Below are positions 42,626-51,751 of a DNA stretch of 54,390 nt, piece after piece. Location: contig JAIYAO010000121.1 in assembly GCA_027488965.1 (NCBI GenBank), forward strand, positions 1 to 54,390, read 5' to 3'. This DNA comes from Alphaproteobacteria bacterium. Lineage in GTDB: Bacteria > Pseudomonadota > Alphaproteobacteria > Caulobacterales > Aquidulcibacteraceae. The position numbers and the translations under genes were made by a program. The first letter of the stretch is position 1. Each line of letters begins with the position of its first letter. The notes beneath the pieces were generated by a model that was given only the letters and a program-made list of their open reading frames with translations, was not told the DNA's origin and ran no database searches.

Positions 42626-43755
42626 CAGGCTTCGGCGTCTACGTGCACTGGCCGTACTGCACGAAGCTCTGCCCCTACTGCGACTTCAACATCTACCGCG
42701 CGCGAGACCTTGACCGCGCGCCGCTGCGCCGCGCCATCGTCGCCGACATCCACAATCACGCCGCGCGGTACGGCCGGCGTCCTGCGGACACGATCTTTCT
42801 CGGCGGCGGCACGCCGTCGCTTCTCTCCGGCGCCGACATCGCCGCACTCATCGGCGCCGTGGACGACGCGTTTGGCCTAGCCCCCGATGCCGAGATCACG
42901 CTGGAAGCAAACCCGGAAGATGCGCCGCGCTTCGCCGACCACGCGGCCGGCGGCGTGAACCGGTTCTCCATCGGCGTGCAGGCGCTGGAGGATGTCGCGC
43001 TGCGGGCGCTTGGCCGTGCGCACGATGCGGCGTCCGCGGTGGCGGCGGTGGAGGCGGCGGCGGCCACGGGCAAGCGCGTTTCGCTCGATCTCATCTACGC
43101 GCGCGAGGGCCAGGGCGTGGAGGCGTGGGCGGCGGAACTTGAAGCCGCGCTCGCCCTGCCGGCCGAACACCTCTCGCTCTACCAGCTCACCATCGAGGCG
43201 GGCACGGCGTTCGACCGGGCGGTGCGCCGCGGACGTCTTGCGCCGCCGGACGATGACCGCGCCGCGGCCCTCTACGAGATCACGCAGGCCGTATGCGACG
43301 CCGCCGGTGCGCCCGCCTACGAGATCTCCAACCACGCCCGCGGCCCCGCCGCGCGGTCGCGCCACAACGTGCTGTACTGGACGGGTGGGGACTGGATCGG
43401 CGTCGGCCCCGGCGCGCACGGGCGCATCACGCACGGCGGCGTGCGCCTCGCCACCAAGGCGCATGACCGGCCGGAGAATTACACTGCAGCCGTCTCTGCG
43501 GGCGGCGTCGGCTACGGCGATGCAACGCCGCTGTCGCGGGACGAACACGGCGAAGAGACTGTGCTCATGGGCCTGCGCCTGTCGGACGGGCTGGCGCGCG
43601 GGCCCGCGGAAGCGCTGCGCGGGCGGCCGTTCGATGCCGATGCGGTGGCCGCGTTCGGTGAAGCGGGTCTGCTGGAGGATGCGGCCGGCGTCCTGCGGCT
43701 CACGCCGCCGGGGCGTCTGCTCGCCGATCACATCGCCGCCACGCTGGCGCAATAG
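42622..43755 (+). CDS. hemW: radical SAM haem chaperone HemW
   Basis: 377 residues. Radical SAM cluster Cys13, Cys17 and Cys20 (C-x3-C-x2-C in [12 protein letters not shown]), then [11 protein letters not shown] near 59-69, [30 protein letters not shown], and a C-terminal HemN-like domain with [20 protein letters not shown]. HemW is a haem-binding protein, not the coproporphyrinogen oxidase HemN it was once named after. It overlaps rdgB by ATGA (42622-42625), a common alphaproteobacterial pairing. Confidence 0.94.
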   Translation: MTGFGVYVHWPYCTKLCPYCDFNIYRARDLDRAPLRRAIVADIHNHAARYGRRPADTIFLGGGTPSLLSGADIAALIGAVDDAFGLAPDAEITLEANPEDAPRFADHAAGGVNRFSIGVQALEDVALRALGRAHDAASAVAAVEAAAATGKRVSLDLIYAREGQGVEAWAAELEAALALPAEHLSLYQLTIEAGTAFDRAVRRGRLAPPDDDRAAALYEITQAVCDAAGAPAYEISNHARGPAARSRHNVLYWTGGDWIGVGPGAHGRITHGGVRLATKAHDRPENYTAAVSAGGVGYGDATPLSRDEHGEETVLMGLRLSDGLARGPAEALRGRPFDADAVAAFGEAGLLEDAAGVLRLTPPGRLLADHIAATLAQ

Positions 43756-43798
43756 CGCCCGCGGCGCCAAGGTCCTCGCAAGAGCGGAGGAGACGACG

Positions 43799-44335
43799 AT
43801 GGCGCGCATTCCCTATTTCGATCCCGCCGAAGCGACCGGTCGCGCCAAGGACTGGTACGGCAAGCTGCCGCCGCTGAACATTTTCCGGATGATGGGCCAT
43901 TCCGGCGATCTGCTCGACGGCGTCGTGCGCCTGGGCAACCAGATCCTTGCGTTCACGACCATCGATCCCGTGCTGCGCGAGATCGCCATCGTCCGCGTGG
44001 GCGTGCTGTCGAAGGCCGGCTACGAGGTCTTCCAGCACGAGAACATCTGCCGCCAGCTGGGCATGGACGAGGGCAAGATCGCCGCGATCCACGCGGGGCC
44101 GGAGGCGGCGGCATTCACCGATCTCGAACGGCTGGTGATGCGCTTCACCGACGATGTGGTGCACAACGTGCGCGCCGGCGACGCCACGTTCCTGCCGCTG
44201 CAGCAGCATCTGTCGCACAAGGAGATGCAGGAACTGACGATCACCATCGGCTACTACATGCTGGCCTGCCGCTTCCTGGAGACGTTCGATGTGGACATCG
44301 AGGACAAGGCCGTGACCATCAACCTCCCGCGCTGA
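43799..44335 (+). CDS. carboxymuconolactone decarboxylase (CMD/AhpD-fold) family protein
   Basis: 178 residues. The CMD core is present: LREIAIVRVGVLSKAGYEVFQHENICRQLGM around residues 60-90, followed by VMRFTDDVVHNVRAGDATF and LQELTITIGYYMLACRFLETF-like sequence. AhpD-type peroxidase partners have a CxxC after the Glu and Tyr; here only one Cys (ICRQ) is present, so AhpD-like peroxidase activity is not supported. The role is unknown. GGAGGA lies 6 bases before the ATG. The downstream DUF1499 gene starts 11 bases later. Confidence 0.85.
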   Translation: MARIPYFDPAEATGRAKDWYGKLPPLNIFRMMGHSGDLLDGVVRLGNQILAFTTIDPVLREIAIVRVGVLSKAGYEVFQHENICRQLGMDEGKIAAIHAGPEAAAFTDLERLVMRFTDDVVHNVRAGDATFLPLQQHLSHKEMQELTITIGYYMLACRFLETFDVDIEDKAVTINLPR

Positions 44336-44346
44336 AGGGCCCCGCC

Positions 44347-44727
44347 ATGATCGATTTCGCCACCGTCGAGCGTCCCGCCTCGCCGAACACCTACCTGGTC
44401 TGCACGCCGGAGCTGTGCCGCGCCGCCCGCGCCGATGAACCGTCCCCCGTGTTCAACGCCTCCACGGACGCGGTCCGCGCAGCGCTCAAGGAGATCGTGC
44501 CGGACATCGCCTTCACGGAAAGCCCCCAGGGCGTGCGCGGCAGCTACGTGGCCGTTACGTCGATCATGCGCTTCCGCGACGATGTGGATGTGCTGCTGGC
44601 GCCCACCGCGGACGGGCGCACGCAGGTGGCCATCTATTCCCGCTCCCGCGTCGGCTACAGCGATCTCGGCGCCAACAGGAAGCGCGTGCAGGGCATCCTG
44701 CAGAAGCTGCGTGCGCGGCTGGGCTAG
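44347..44727 (+). CDS. DUF1499 protein
   Basis: 126 residues of the DUF1499 family: RPASPNTYLVCTPELCRAA near 9-27, PVFNASTDAVRAALKEIVPDI near 33-53, a YVAVTSIMRFRDDVDVLL block near 68-85 and the end VAIYSRSRVGYSDLGANRKRV near 94-114. Residues SRSRVGYSDLG are the family hallmark. No known enzymatic function. It follows the CMD-like gene closely and precedes oxyR by 101 bases; that spacer holds the oxyR promoter. Confidence 0.9.
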   Translation: MIDFATVERPASPNTYLVCTPELCRAARADEPSPVFNASTDAVRAALKEIVPDIAFTESPQGVRGSYVAVTSIMRFRDDVDVLLAPTADGRTQVAIYSRSRVGYSDLGANRKRVQGILQKLRARLG

Positions 44728-44773
44728 GGTCTCCTTTTGCGACTTTGCCGCACCTTGCAGGTGGCGCAGACGC

Positions 44774-44825
44774 TTGCACGCCAGTTGGAAAGCTCAATAT
44801 AAAAACCTCTATCCGATAGAGGTTT
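44774..44825 (+). promoter_or_regulatory. oxyR promoter with 23-base perfect palindrome over the start point
   Basis: TTGCAC (44774-44779), an 18-base spacer and TATAAA (44798-44803) make a good promoter. Positions 44803-44825 form a perfect palindrome with 11-base arms (AAACCTCTATC / GATAGAGGTTT) around a single base. It covers the expected transcription start near 44810. The Shine-Dalgarno GAGG (44819-44822) lies in the second arm, 6 bases before the ATG. CTATC...GATAG fits a LysR-family site, so OxyR probably controls its own gene; part of this is inference. Confidence 0.65.
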
Positions 44826-44828
44826 CCT

Positions 44829-45785
44829 ATGGATGAACGTCTGCCGTCCTCGGCGTGGCCCACGCTGCGCCAGCTCCAGTTCCTGGCTGCCCTCGATGCG
44901 GCGGGCTCCTTCGTGCGGGCCGCCCAGGCGGTGGGCGTGACGCAGCCGACGCTGTCGGCGGGGGTGAAGGAGCTGGAAACCGTGCTCGGCGCCGTTCTGG
45001 TGGAGCGCAGCCGCACCGGCGCGGTGCTGACTCCCGCGGGGGAGGAGGCCGCGCGCGGGGCCATGGAGGCGCTGGCGCAGGTGGAGGATCTCGTGCGCGC
45101 CGTGCGCCGGGCGGGCGGGCCGCTCACCGGCCAGTTCCGGCTGGGCGCCATCCCCACCATCGCGCCCTTCCTGCTGCCCCAGGCCCTGAAGGCGCTGCGC
45201 CAACGCTTCCCGGACCTGCGCCTCGTCCTGCGGGAGGATGTCACCAGCCGGCTGGTGGATGCGCTGCGGGCCCGCACGCTCGACGCCGCCATCATCGGCC
45301 TGCCGTACGAGGCCGCCGGCATCGAGACGGAGGCGGTGGCGGACGACGAATTCCTGCTGGTCACGCCGCCCGATCACCCGCTGGCGGGCCTGAAGAACGT
45401 GTCTCCCGCCGACCTCGCCGGCGAGGATCTCCTGCTGCTGGAGGACGGCCACTGCCTGCGCGATCACGCGCTCTCCGTCTGCCGCGCGCCGCAGAGCCGC
45501 ACGGCGGCGGCGGTGGGCGCCACAAGCCTGCACACCCTCGTCCAGATGGTGGCCGGCGGCATGGGCGTGACGCTGCTGCCGAAGATCGCCGCCGACAACG
45601 GCGCGGCCCGGGGGGCCGCCGTCAACACCCGGTCGTTCACGCGGCCGGTGGTGGGGCGCACCATCGGGATCGCTTGGCGGGCGGGCGGGTCGCGGGCGGA
45701 GGATGCGCGGCTGATCGCGGAGACGCTGCGCGCAGATTCCCTGCGCGAGGACGCCCTCAGGGCTGCTCGAGATCGGGCCGGTTGA
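44829..45785 (+). CDS. oxyR: hydrogen-peroxide-sensing regulator OxyR (LysR family)
   Basis: 318 residues. N-terminal winged HTH (LRQLQFLAALDAAGSFVRAAQAVGVTQPTLSAGVKELE, split across about 13-50), then the substrate-binding-like domain. The redox pair Cys209 and Cys218 is in LLEDGHCLRDHALSVC, which matches the E. coli OxyR stretch around Cys199 and Cys208. Further match: ATSLHTLVQMVAGGMGVTLLP. Peroxide forms the Cys-Cys disulfide and switches the regulator. No catalase or ahpCF is next to it. The last 29 bases overlap the convergent membrane gene. Confidence 0.95.
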   Translation: MDERLPSSAWPTLRQLQFLAALDAAGSFVRAAQAVGVTQPTLSAGVKELETVLGAVLVERSRTGAVLTPAGEEAARGAMEALAQVEDLVRAVRRAGGPLTGQFRLGAIPTIAPFLLPQALKALRQRFPDLRLVLREDVTSRLVDALRARTLDAAIIGLPYEAAGIETEAVADDEFLLVTPPDHPLAGLKNVSPADLAGEDLLLLEDGHCLRDHALSVCRAPQSRTAAAVGATSLHTLVQMVAGGMGVTLLPKIAADNGAARGAAVNTRSFTRPVVGRTIGIAWRAGGSRAEDARLIAETLRADSLREDALRAARDRAG

Positions 45786-46095
45786 TCCGTCGCGCCAGGC
45801 TGGGCAGGCGCAGCACCAGCCAGAGCGCGGCCCAGATGTTGCCCAGGAAGAACAGCGGGATCGACCAGAGCGCACCGGCAAGCCACGAGCGTTCGGCCAG
45901 GAAAATCACCACCGCAAACAGGACGAAGCCGAGGTAGAGATCGACCAGCGTCACCACGCCCCACGGCAGCGTGGTGATCACGCTCACCTGGTTCATGAAG
46001 GAGCCGTGCAGGTCCCCTCCGCCGAACGACGCCCACAGGATGGCGCCGAGAAGCACCACGCCCAGCACGCCAACAACAATCCGCAATGCCATCAT
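45757..46095 (-). CDS. small membrane protein (DUF1475-like)
   Basis: 112 residues with three membrane segments: LRIVVGVLGVVLLGAILWA near 4-22, WGVVTLVDLYLGFVLFAVVIFLAE near 45-68, and LWSIPLFFLGNIWAALWLVLRL near 76-97. The WGVVTLVDLYLGF region resembles DUF1475. Function unknown. Two adjacent ATG codons (46095 and 46092) are possible starts; both are supported about equally. It is convergent with oxyR and overlaps its 3' end by 29 bases. Confidence 0.75.
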   Translation of the reverse strand: MMALRIVVGVLGVVLLGAILWASFGGGDLHGSFMNQVSVITTLPWGVVTLVDLYLGFVLFAVVIFLAERSWLAGALWSIPLFFLGNIWAALWLVLRLPSLARRINRPDLEQP

Positions 46096-46156
46096 GGCGC
46101 GGTTCTTAGCCGGGCGGGCGGCGCGGGGCCATAGGGCGGCTGTGCGGCCAAGGCCC

Positions 46157-48223
46157 TCACGGATTGCGCGCCGCCGCCACCGCCGCCGCACAGTCGGCGT
46201 CTTCCGCCAGGTCCACGTTGACGAAGGGCAGGATGGCCGCCACCGGCGACAGCAGCGCCGCAAAGGCGCCGGCCACGCCCGCCTGCCCGGCGGCCGCCCC
46301 CAGATCCACGCCGACCGTGGGGTCAGCCAGGCGCCCGCCGATCCTGATCGGCGCCATCAGGCGCACCAGCCGCGGCTCCTTGGCCTTGCCTTTCAGCTCA
46401 AGATCGATGGTTTCGCTGCGCAGGTCGATGTGGCCCTTGCCGAGGGCCAGCACTACGCCCGTGTCCACTACCACAGCGCTGGCGTGCAGCACGCCGTTGC
46501 GCCCCTCGAACCCCGCCACGGCGCAGCGCAGCGGCGTGGAGGAGCGGTCCCCGCTCCACAGGAGGCCAAGCCCCCGGGTCACGTTGATGCCCAGCAACTC
46601 TGCGAACGCCTTGCGGATCTCCCCGCGCCGCGAAATCACCGTCACGACGCCATCTGCGGTGGCGGCGGCGGCGCGCACGGAGCGGCCCTGTCCGCGCAGC
46701 TTCACGCGCGCTTCCAGTGGGCCGGTGACGGCGTCCGGCTGCCCGGAACGGGCCATGAAATCCTCCACCCGCCCGCCGGTGAGCCGGAAATCCACATCCA
46801 CGTCAGGCGTCTGCTTACGCGCGTCGATGCGCGCCACGCCCGTGATGGCGCCGCGCGGCAGGCTGAAGGACACGGGATCGCCGGTCAGCACGCCCTCCTG
46901 CAACGAGAGGTCGAGCGCGAACTTCGTCAGCGGCAGGTAGCGCGTCTTCACGGCGGCGGCGCGGTACTTGAGGCGCGCATCCATGTTGCGCACGCGATCG
47001 AGGTCGAGCTGCGCATCGGGCAGCAGGCGGCCTTCGGCGGCGAGGCGCGCGCCCGTGGCGCGCTGCCCGGCGGAGGCCGTTTCCCCCTCCGCGCGTTCGG
47101 GCGCCCCGCCCAGCACCACGGCGAGATCGTCGAAGTCGAGCGCGCGCGAGGTGATGTCGGCGGTCAGCATCATGCGCGGCCCGCGGTTGTCTGCGGTCAT
47201 GGCGCCGGCGATGTCGGTGTCGCCGACGACGCCGGTGAGGCCCGTGAACCGGTACACCTGCCCCTCGCGCCGCAGGGCGCTGCGCAAGCGGTAGGGCGGG
47301 GTGTTGGGAAAGGAGATGCCGATCAGCGGATAGATATCCGCGAGATCAGGGCCCACGCCGTCGAGGCGGGCGGTGAAGTACGTGAGATCGAACGGGCGGT
47401 CGATGGCGCCTTCGGCGGTGACGCGCGTGGCGCCGGCGATGACGCTGGCCTTGAAGGCGTAGGGACGCGCCCGGTCGATGCTTTCCAGCGGCGGCCCGAC
47501 GATGGTGGCGCTGAAGGTCTGGTTGTTGAGTTTGCCCTGCCCGGACAGCCCGAAGGCGCGGTCCGCGCCGGAGACGCTCGCGGTGGTTTCCAGCGCCGCC
47601 TCGAAGGCAAGCTTCCGCTTGCCGTCCTCGATGCGCAGCGATCCCTCCCGGATGTGCAGGCGCCTGATGGCGGGAAACTTCGCGGGCGCGTCGCGGCCCG
47701 TTTCGCGGAAGCGCCACGTGGCGCGGCCGGAGGCCTCGCGCCGGAAATAGACCTGCGGGCGGAGGAGATCGATCTCCTCGAACTCCCAGCGCCCGCCCAG
47801 CAGAGGCAGCAGGCGCACGCGCCCGCTCATGGCCTCGATGCGGAACGTGTGGCGGTCGTCCGCCCAGGCCGGGCCCGCCACGGCGATGCCGGCGGCGGTG
47901 AAGCGCGGCGTGAGCGACCAGGGATGCACCTCCAGATCGCCGGAGATGGTCACGCGCCGCTGCAGCGTGCCGGACGCGAAGGACGCGATGGGGCCGCGCA
48001 ACACATTCCAGTCGATGAATGTCAGCGTGAGGACAAGCGTGAGGAGGAGCGCGCCGAGGCCGCCCGCGCCGGCGATGCCGATGCTGCGCCATGGCGCCGT
48101 GCGGGCCTGCGCGGCCGCCTTTGCAGCCAGCACTTTCGCGCGCGACGCGAGTGCGCTAGCCCGGGCGGCGGCATGCGTGCGCACTGCCGCGGCGGTCTTC
48201 TTCCAGTCGCGCGGCGTGTCCAT
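46157..48223 (-). CDS. AsmA-family protein
   Basis: 688 residues. A short basic N-terminal part is followed by one membrane segment (GIAGAGGLGALLLTLVLTLTFIDWNVLRGP near 49-78), then the AsmA start GTLQRRVTISGDLEVHPWSLTPRFTAAGIAVAGP. The rest is the repetitive beta-rich AsmA body with DRAFGLSGQGKL and RGGAITGVARID-like segments and the C-terminal LELKGKAKEPRLVRLMAPIRIGGRLADPTVGVDLG. AsmA-like proteins span the periplasm and are linked to outer-membrane lipid traffic. Function here is by family only. Confidence 0.9.
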   Translation of the reverse strand: MDTPRDWKKTAAAVRTHAAARASALASRAKVLAAKAAAQARTAPWRSIGIAGAGGLGALLLTLVLTLTFIDWNVLRGPIASFASGTLQRRVTISGDLEVHPWSLTPRFTAAGIAVAGPAWADDRHTFRIEAMSGRVRLLPLLGGRWEFEEIDLLRPQVYFRREASGRATWRFRETGRDAPAKFPAIRRLHIREGSLRIEDGKRKLAFEAALETTASVSGADRAFGLSGQGKLNNQTFSATIVGPPLESIDRARPYAFKASVIAGATRVTAEGAIDRPFDLTYFTARLDGVGPDLADIYPLIGISFPNTPPYRLRSALRREGQVYRFTGLTGVVGDTDIAGAMTADNRGPRMMLTADITSRALDFDDLAVVLGGAPERAEGETASAGQRATGARLAAEGRLLPDAQLDLDRVRNMDARLKYRAAAVKTRYLPLTKFALDLSLQEGVLTGDPVSFSLPRGAITGVARIDARKQTPDVDVDFRLTGGRVEDFMARSGQPDAVTGPLEARVKLRGQGRSVRAAAATADGVVTVISRRGEIRKAFAELLGINVTRGLGLLWSGDRSSTPLRCAVAGFEGRNGVLHASAVVVDTGVVLALGKGHIDLRSETIDLELKGKAKEPRLVRLMAPIRIGGRLADPTVGVDLGAAAGQAGVAGAFAALLSPVAAILPFVNVDLAEDADCAAAVAAARNP

Positions 48224-48229
48224 GCCGGA

Positions 48230-48257
48230 GGAACACCGGGCAAGGCGCCGGTGTTCC
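48230..48257 (-). terminator. hairpin after the symporter gene
   Basis: GGAACACCGG (48230-48239) and CCGGTGTTCC (48248-48257) form a perfect 10-bp stem with an 8-base loop, between the dctA-like stop (48268) and the asmA start (48223) on the reverse strand. No U-tract follows. It is probably a terminator or REP-type element separating the two genes. Confidence 0.5.
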
Positions 48258-48267
48258 GGCGGGCGGG

Positions 48268-49530
48268 CTAGACCTTGGCGACCGCCGGCGCGGGCTCATC
48301 GGCGGGGCCGTCCTCCAGCTCGCCCTCCCACTTGGCCGCGACAGCGGAGGCCACGGCGTTGCCGACCACGTTGGTGGCGCTGCGGCCCATGTCGAGGAAC
48401 TGGTCGATGGCGAAGATCAGCAGCAGGCCCTCACCCGGAATGCCGAACGTGGGCAGCGTGGCGGCGATCACAACCAGTGAGGCGCGGGGCACGCCGGCGA
48501 TGCCCTTGGACGTCACCATCAGCAGGCCCAGCATGGTGATGATCTGCATCGGCGTCAGCACGATGCCGTAGATCTGCGCGATGAACAGCGTGGCGAAGGT
48601 GCAGTACATCATCGAGCCGTCGAGGTTGAACGAGTAGCCCAGCGGCAAAACGAAACCCGAGATGCGGCGCGGCACGCCGAATTGGCGCAGCGCCTCGATG
48701 GTGCGCGGGAAGGCGGCTTCGGAACTCGATGTGGAGAAGGCCAGCAGGATGGGTTCGCGCAGGCCCGCGATCAGGCGCACCACGCGCGGCCCGATCATGA
48801 GGAACCCCGCCACCGCCAGCAGGATCCACAAGAGGCCCAGCGAGACGTAGAAGGAGCCCACGAACTTGCCGTAGGTGGCCAGGATCGCCAGCCCATGCTC
48901 GGCGATGGCGGCGGCGATGGCGCCGAACACCGCGATGGGCGCCACCAGCATCACGTAGCCGGTGATCTTCAGCATCACTTCCACGATCTGCTCCACCACG
49001 TGGGTGAGCAGCCGCGCTTTCTCCCCGAGCGACGCGATGGCGACGCCCACGAACACCGAGAACACCACGATCTGCAGGATCTCGTTGCGCGCCATCGCAT
49101 CGGCGATGGAGGTGGGCACCACGTGGGTGATGAAATCCTTGAGGTTGAGGGCGGACGCCTTCACCGCCACTTCGGAATCCGCCGGCGGCAGCGGCAGGTT
49201 CAGCCCCGCGCCGGGCTGGAACAGCGTCACCATCACCGCGCCCAGCGTCAGCGACACCGCCGAGGCGCCGATGAACCAGACCAGGGTGCGCCCGCCGATG
49301 CGGCCCACCCGCTCTGCCGAGCCCATGTGCGCGATGCCCGCCACCAGCGTGGAGAACACCAGCGGCGCAATGATCATCTTGATCAGCCGCAGGAACACAT
49401 CCGTGGCGATCTTCAGGTTCGGCACGATCTCGGCCACCTGCGCTGCGGGCAGCTGCGTGTTGATCGCCCAGCCGACCGCCACGCCGAGGATCATCGCCGC
49501 GAGGATGTAGATCGAGAAGTTGCGCGACAT
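48268..49530 (-). CDS. dicarboxylate/amino acid:cation symporter (DctA/GltP family)
   Basis: 420 residues, eight membrane helices plus two re-entrant hairpins. Seen: FLRLIKMIIAPLVFSTLVAGIAHM near 46-69, the serine-rich hairpin AFSTSSSEAAFPRTIEAL near 269-286, GYSFNLDGSMMYCTFATLF near 303-321, the TLPTFGIPGEGLLL block, and DRSATNVVGNAVAS-like sequence near 383-396. The motif SSSEAAFP and NLDGSMM bind substrate and Na+/H+. It takes up C4-dicarboxylates or glutamate/aspartate; sequence does not decide. An inverted repeat follows upstream of its start. Confidence 0.93.
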   Translation of the reverse strand: MSRNFSIYILAAMILGVAVGWAINTQLPAAQVAEIVPNLKIATDVFLRLIKMIIAPLVFSTLVAGIAHMGSAERVGRIGGRTLVWFIGASAVSLTLGAVMVTLFQPGAGLNLPLPPADSEVAVKASALNLKDFITHVVPTSIADAMARNEILQIVVFSVFVGVAIASLGEKARLLTHVVEQIVEVMLKITGYVMLVAPIAVFGAIAAAIAEHGLAILATYGKFVGSFYVSLGLLWILLAVAGFLMIGPRVVRLIAGLREPILLAFSTSSSEAAFPRTIEALRQFGVPRRISGFVLPLGYSFNLDGSMMYCTFATLFIAQIYGIVLTPMQIITMLGLLMVTSKGIAGVPRASLVVIAATLPTFGIPGEGLLLIFAIDQFLDMGRSATNVVGNAVASAVAAKWEGELEDGPADEPAPAVAKV

Positions 49531-49538
49531 GAATGCTC

Positions 49539-49600
49539 CGTACCGCCGGCTTCAGCCGGCCCGGCGTCTGAAGGGAATGCCGGCCGAAGCCGGTGGTACG
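49539..49600. repeat. 22-bp inverted repeat (REP-like)
   Basis: CGTACCGCCGGCTTCAGCCG plus GC (49539-49560) pairs with 49579-49600 at 20 of 22 positions; the loop is 18 bases. Each arm contains its own small palindrome (GCCGGCTTCAGCCGGC). It separates the convergently spaced S9 peptidase and symporter genes, both on the reverse strand, and could terminate the S9 peptidase transcript. Confidence 0.75.
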
Positions 49601-49609
49601 ACCGTCACC

Positions 49610-51751
49610 TCAATCCACCAGGCGCTGGTTCAGGTACACGAACTCCAGCGCCCGCCGCCGCGCCACTTCCTGCAGGTTGGCCGCCGCAGAGTGCCCGCCG
49701 TCGATGTTCTCGTAGTAGTAGAAGGGCGTCCCCGCCGCTTCGAGCCGTGCGGCCATCTTGCGCGCGTGCGCCGGGTGGACGCGGTCGTCCTTGGTGGACG
49801 TCACGAAGAACGGCACGACGGGCGCCACCGCCGCCGGCGCCATGTTCTGGTAGGGCGACAGCTTCGCCAGCCACGCGCGCTCCTCGGGATGGGTGGGCTT
49901 GCCCTGCGCGTCGAGGCGCGGATCTCCGTACTCGTCCACCCAGGAGGCGCCGGCCAGCATGTTGGCGTCGGCATAGCCCAGCATGTCGAGCAGCGGCACC
50001 TGCACCACCGCGGCGCGGAAAAGCTCCGGGCGCTGCGTCAGCATCACGCCCATCAGCAGGCCGCCGTTGGAGCCGCCCATGATGCCGAGGCGGCGCGGGC
50101 TGGTGATCTTGCGGGCGATCAGGTCTTCGGCCACGGCGATAAAGTCGTCGTACACGGCCTGGCGTTTCAGCTTGAGCCCCGCCTGGTGCCATGCGGGGCC
50201 GAACTCGCCGCCGCCGCGGATGTTGGCCAGCACGTAGACGCCGCCGCGCTCCAGCCACAGTTTGCCGGTGATGGGCGAATAGGCCGGCGGCATGGACACC
50301 TGGAAACCGCCGTAGCCGTAAAGCAGCGTCGGCGCCGAGCCGTCGAGCGTCGTGTCGCGCTTGCGCACCACGAAGTATGGCACCTTGGTGCCGTCCTTGC
50401 TGGTGGCCTCGAACTGTTCGGACACCATGCCCGCGGCGTTGAACTGCGCCGGCACCGATTGCACCGCTGTCGCTGAACCCGTGCGCGCGTCGATGGTGTA
50501 GAGCGTGTCGGGGCGCAGGAAGTCCCGGAACACGGCGAACGCCGTCGACTCCGAAGACGATGCGCCGGCGAAGTCGATGGCGCCGTTCGGCGGCATCGCC
50601 ACCTGGCTTTCCAGCCAGCTGCGGCCATCCCACGTGTAGCGCAGGATGCGGCCGCGCACGTTCTGCGTGCCGGCCACGAGCACCGCTTCCCGGGTGACGG
50701 TCACGCCCTCGATGGATTCGCGCGGCCCCGGCCCATACAGCAGCCGCACGCTCGGCGACGCGGTGGTGGCCCCGGCCAGCGTGGAGGACAGCAGCGCGCC
50801 CTGCGGGTAGGCGGTGGCGCTGCCCGGGGGCGTCCACACCTCCTCGATGGTGAAGATCAGCTCGCCCTTGTGCAGGCCCTGCAGGGTGGCGCGGCTCGGC
50901 AGGGTCACCTTCGCGGCGCCGGCGTCGGTGAGGCGGTAGCTGGCGGAGGTGAAGAACGTCACGCCCTGCGTGGCGACCACCACGTGCGTCCCGTCCTCGG
51001 ATTCAAAGTCGCCCAAGAACACGCCCACGTCGCCGGCGGCGCCGCGCATGATTTCCCGCGCGCTCTCCAGCGGCTGGCCGCGCTTCAGTTCCTTGACGAT
51101 GAAGGGATAGCCGGACTGGGTCAGCGATCCCGCGCCCCAGTCGGTGGCCACGTACAGCGTGTCGCCATCCTTCCAGGCGGTGCTGGCCTTCGCTTCCGGC
51201 AGCGCAAAGCCGCCGGGGACGAACGCCTTCGTCGCGATGTCGAACTCGCGCCGCACGGAGGCGTCCTTGCCGCCGTTGGACAGCGTCAGCAGGCAGCGTG
51301 CGCCGCCGCCGGGCGCGCAGTCGGCGCCCTTGAACACCCAGTTGGCGTTTTCCGCGGCGGAGAGCGCATCGACGTCCAGCAGCGTCTCCCACGCCGGCTT
51401 GCCGGCGGCGTACGTCTCGAGGCGCGCCCGGCGCCACAGGCCACGCACGTTCGTGGCGTCCTGCCAGAAATTGTAGACCCAGCCGTCGCGCACGCTGCCC
51501 AGCGCCAGGCGGTCCTTGTTGTTGACGATGGCAAGCGCCTCCGCGCGCAGCGGGGCGAAGCGCGGGTCAGCTTCCAGGTGGCCGAGGGAGCGGGCGTTCT
51601 GGGCGCGCACCCAGTCCAGCGCTTGCTTGCCCTCCACGTCTTCCATGAACTCGTAGCGGTCTTTGGTCGGGCCGGTGGCGGTCATCAGGGTGGCGCACGC
51701 TGCTGTGAAGGCGGCGAGCGCCGCCGCGGCGAGGGGAACAGGAAAACGCAT
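49610..51751 (-). CDS. prolyl oligopeptidase family serine peptidase (S9), exported
   Basis: 713 residues. Signal-peptide-like N terminus with AAFTAACA (Cys19, possible lipoprotein), then PTKDRYEFMEDVEGKQALDWVRAQN, the N-terminal seven-bladed propeller, and the alpha/beta-hydrolase domain. The catalytic Ser is in GGSNGG near residue 561, Asp in STKDDRVHP near 655 and His in IDGGHSAA near 686. Cleaves after proline in short peptides. The ATG at 51751 is used because the family starts just before KDRYEFMED; the frame is open much further upstream into dapF without homology. Confidence 0.93.
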   Translation of the reverse strand: MRFPVPLAAAALAAFTAACATLMTATGPTKDRYEFMEDVEGKQALDWVRAQNARSLGHLEADPRFAPLRAEALAIVNNKDRLALGSVRDGWVYNFWQDATNVRGLWRRARLETYAAGKPAWETLLDVDALSAAENANWVFKGADCAPGGGARCLLTLSNGGKDASVRREFDIATKAFVPGGFALPEAKASTAWKDGDTLYVATDWGAGSLTQSGYPFIVKELKRGQPLESAREIMRGAAGDVGVFLGDFESEDGTHVVVATQGVTFFTSASYRLTDAGAAKVTLPSRATLQGLHKGELIFTIEEVWTPPGSATAYPQGALLSSTLAGATTASPSVRLLYGPGPRESIEGVTVTREAVLVAGTQNVRGRILRYTWDGRSWLESQVAMPPNGAIDFAGASSSESTAFAVFRDFLRPDTLYTIDARTGSATAVQSVPAQFNAAGMVSEQFEATSKDGTKVPYFVVRKRDTTLDGSAPTLLYGYGGFQVSMPPAYSPITGKLWLERGGVYVLANIRGGGEFGPAWHQAGLKLKRQAVYDDFIAVAEDLIARKITSPRRLGIMGGSNGGLLMGVMLTQRPELFRAAVVQVPLLDMLGYADANMLAGASWVDEYGDPRLDAQGKPTHPEERAWLAKLSPYQNMAPAAVAPVVPFFVTSTKDDRVHPAHARKMAARLEAAGTPFYYYENIDGGHSAAANLQEVARRRALEFVYLNQRLVD

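Noticed and set aside
43799-44335. AhpD alkylhydroperoxidase partner of OxyR
   Set aside because: The CMD-like protein has only one Cys where AhpD has CxxC, so the peroxidase role is unsupported.
45971-48271. 766-codon forward frame
   Set aside because: Antisense to the AsmA gene, low-complexity Arg/Gly/His composition.
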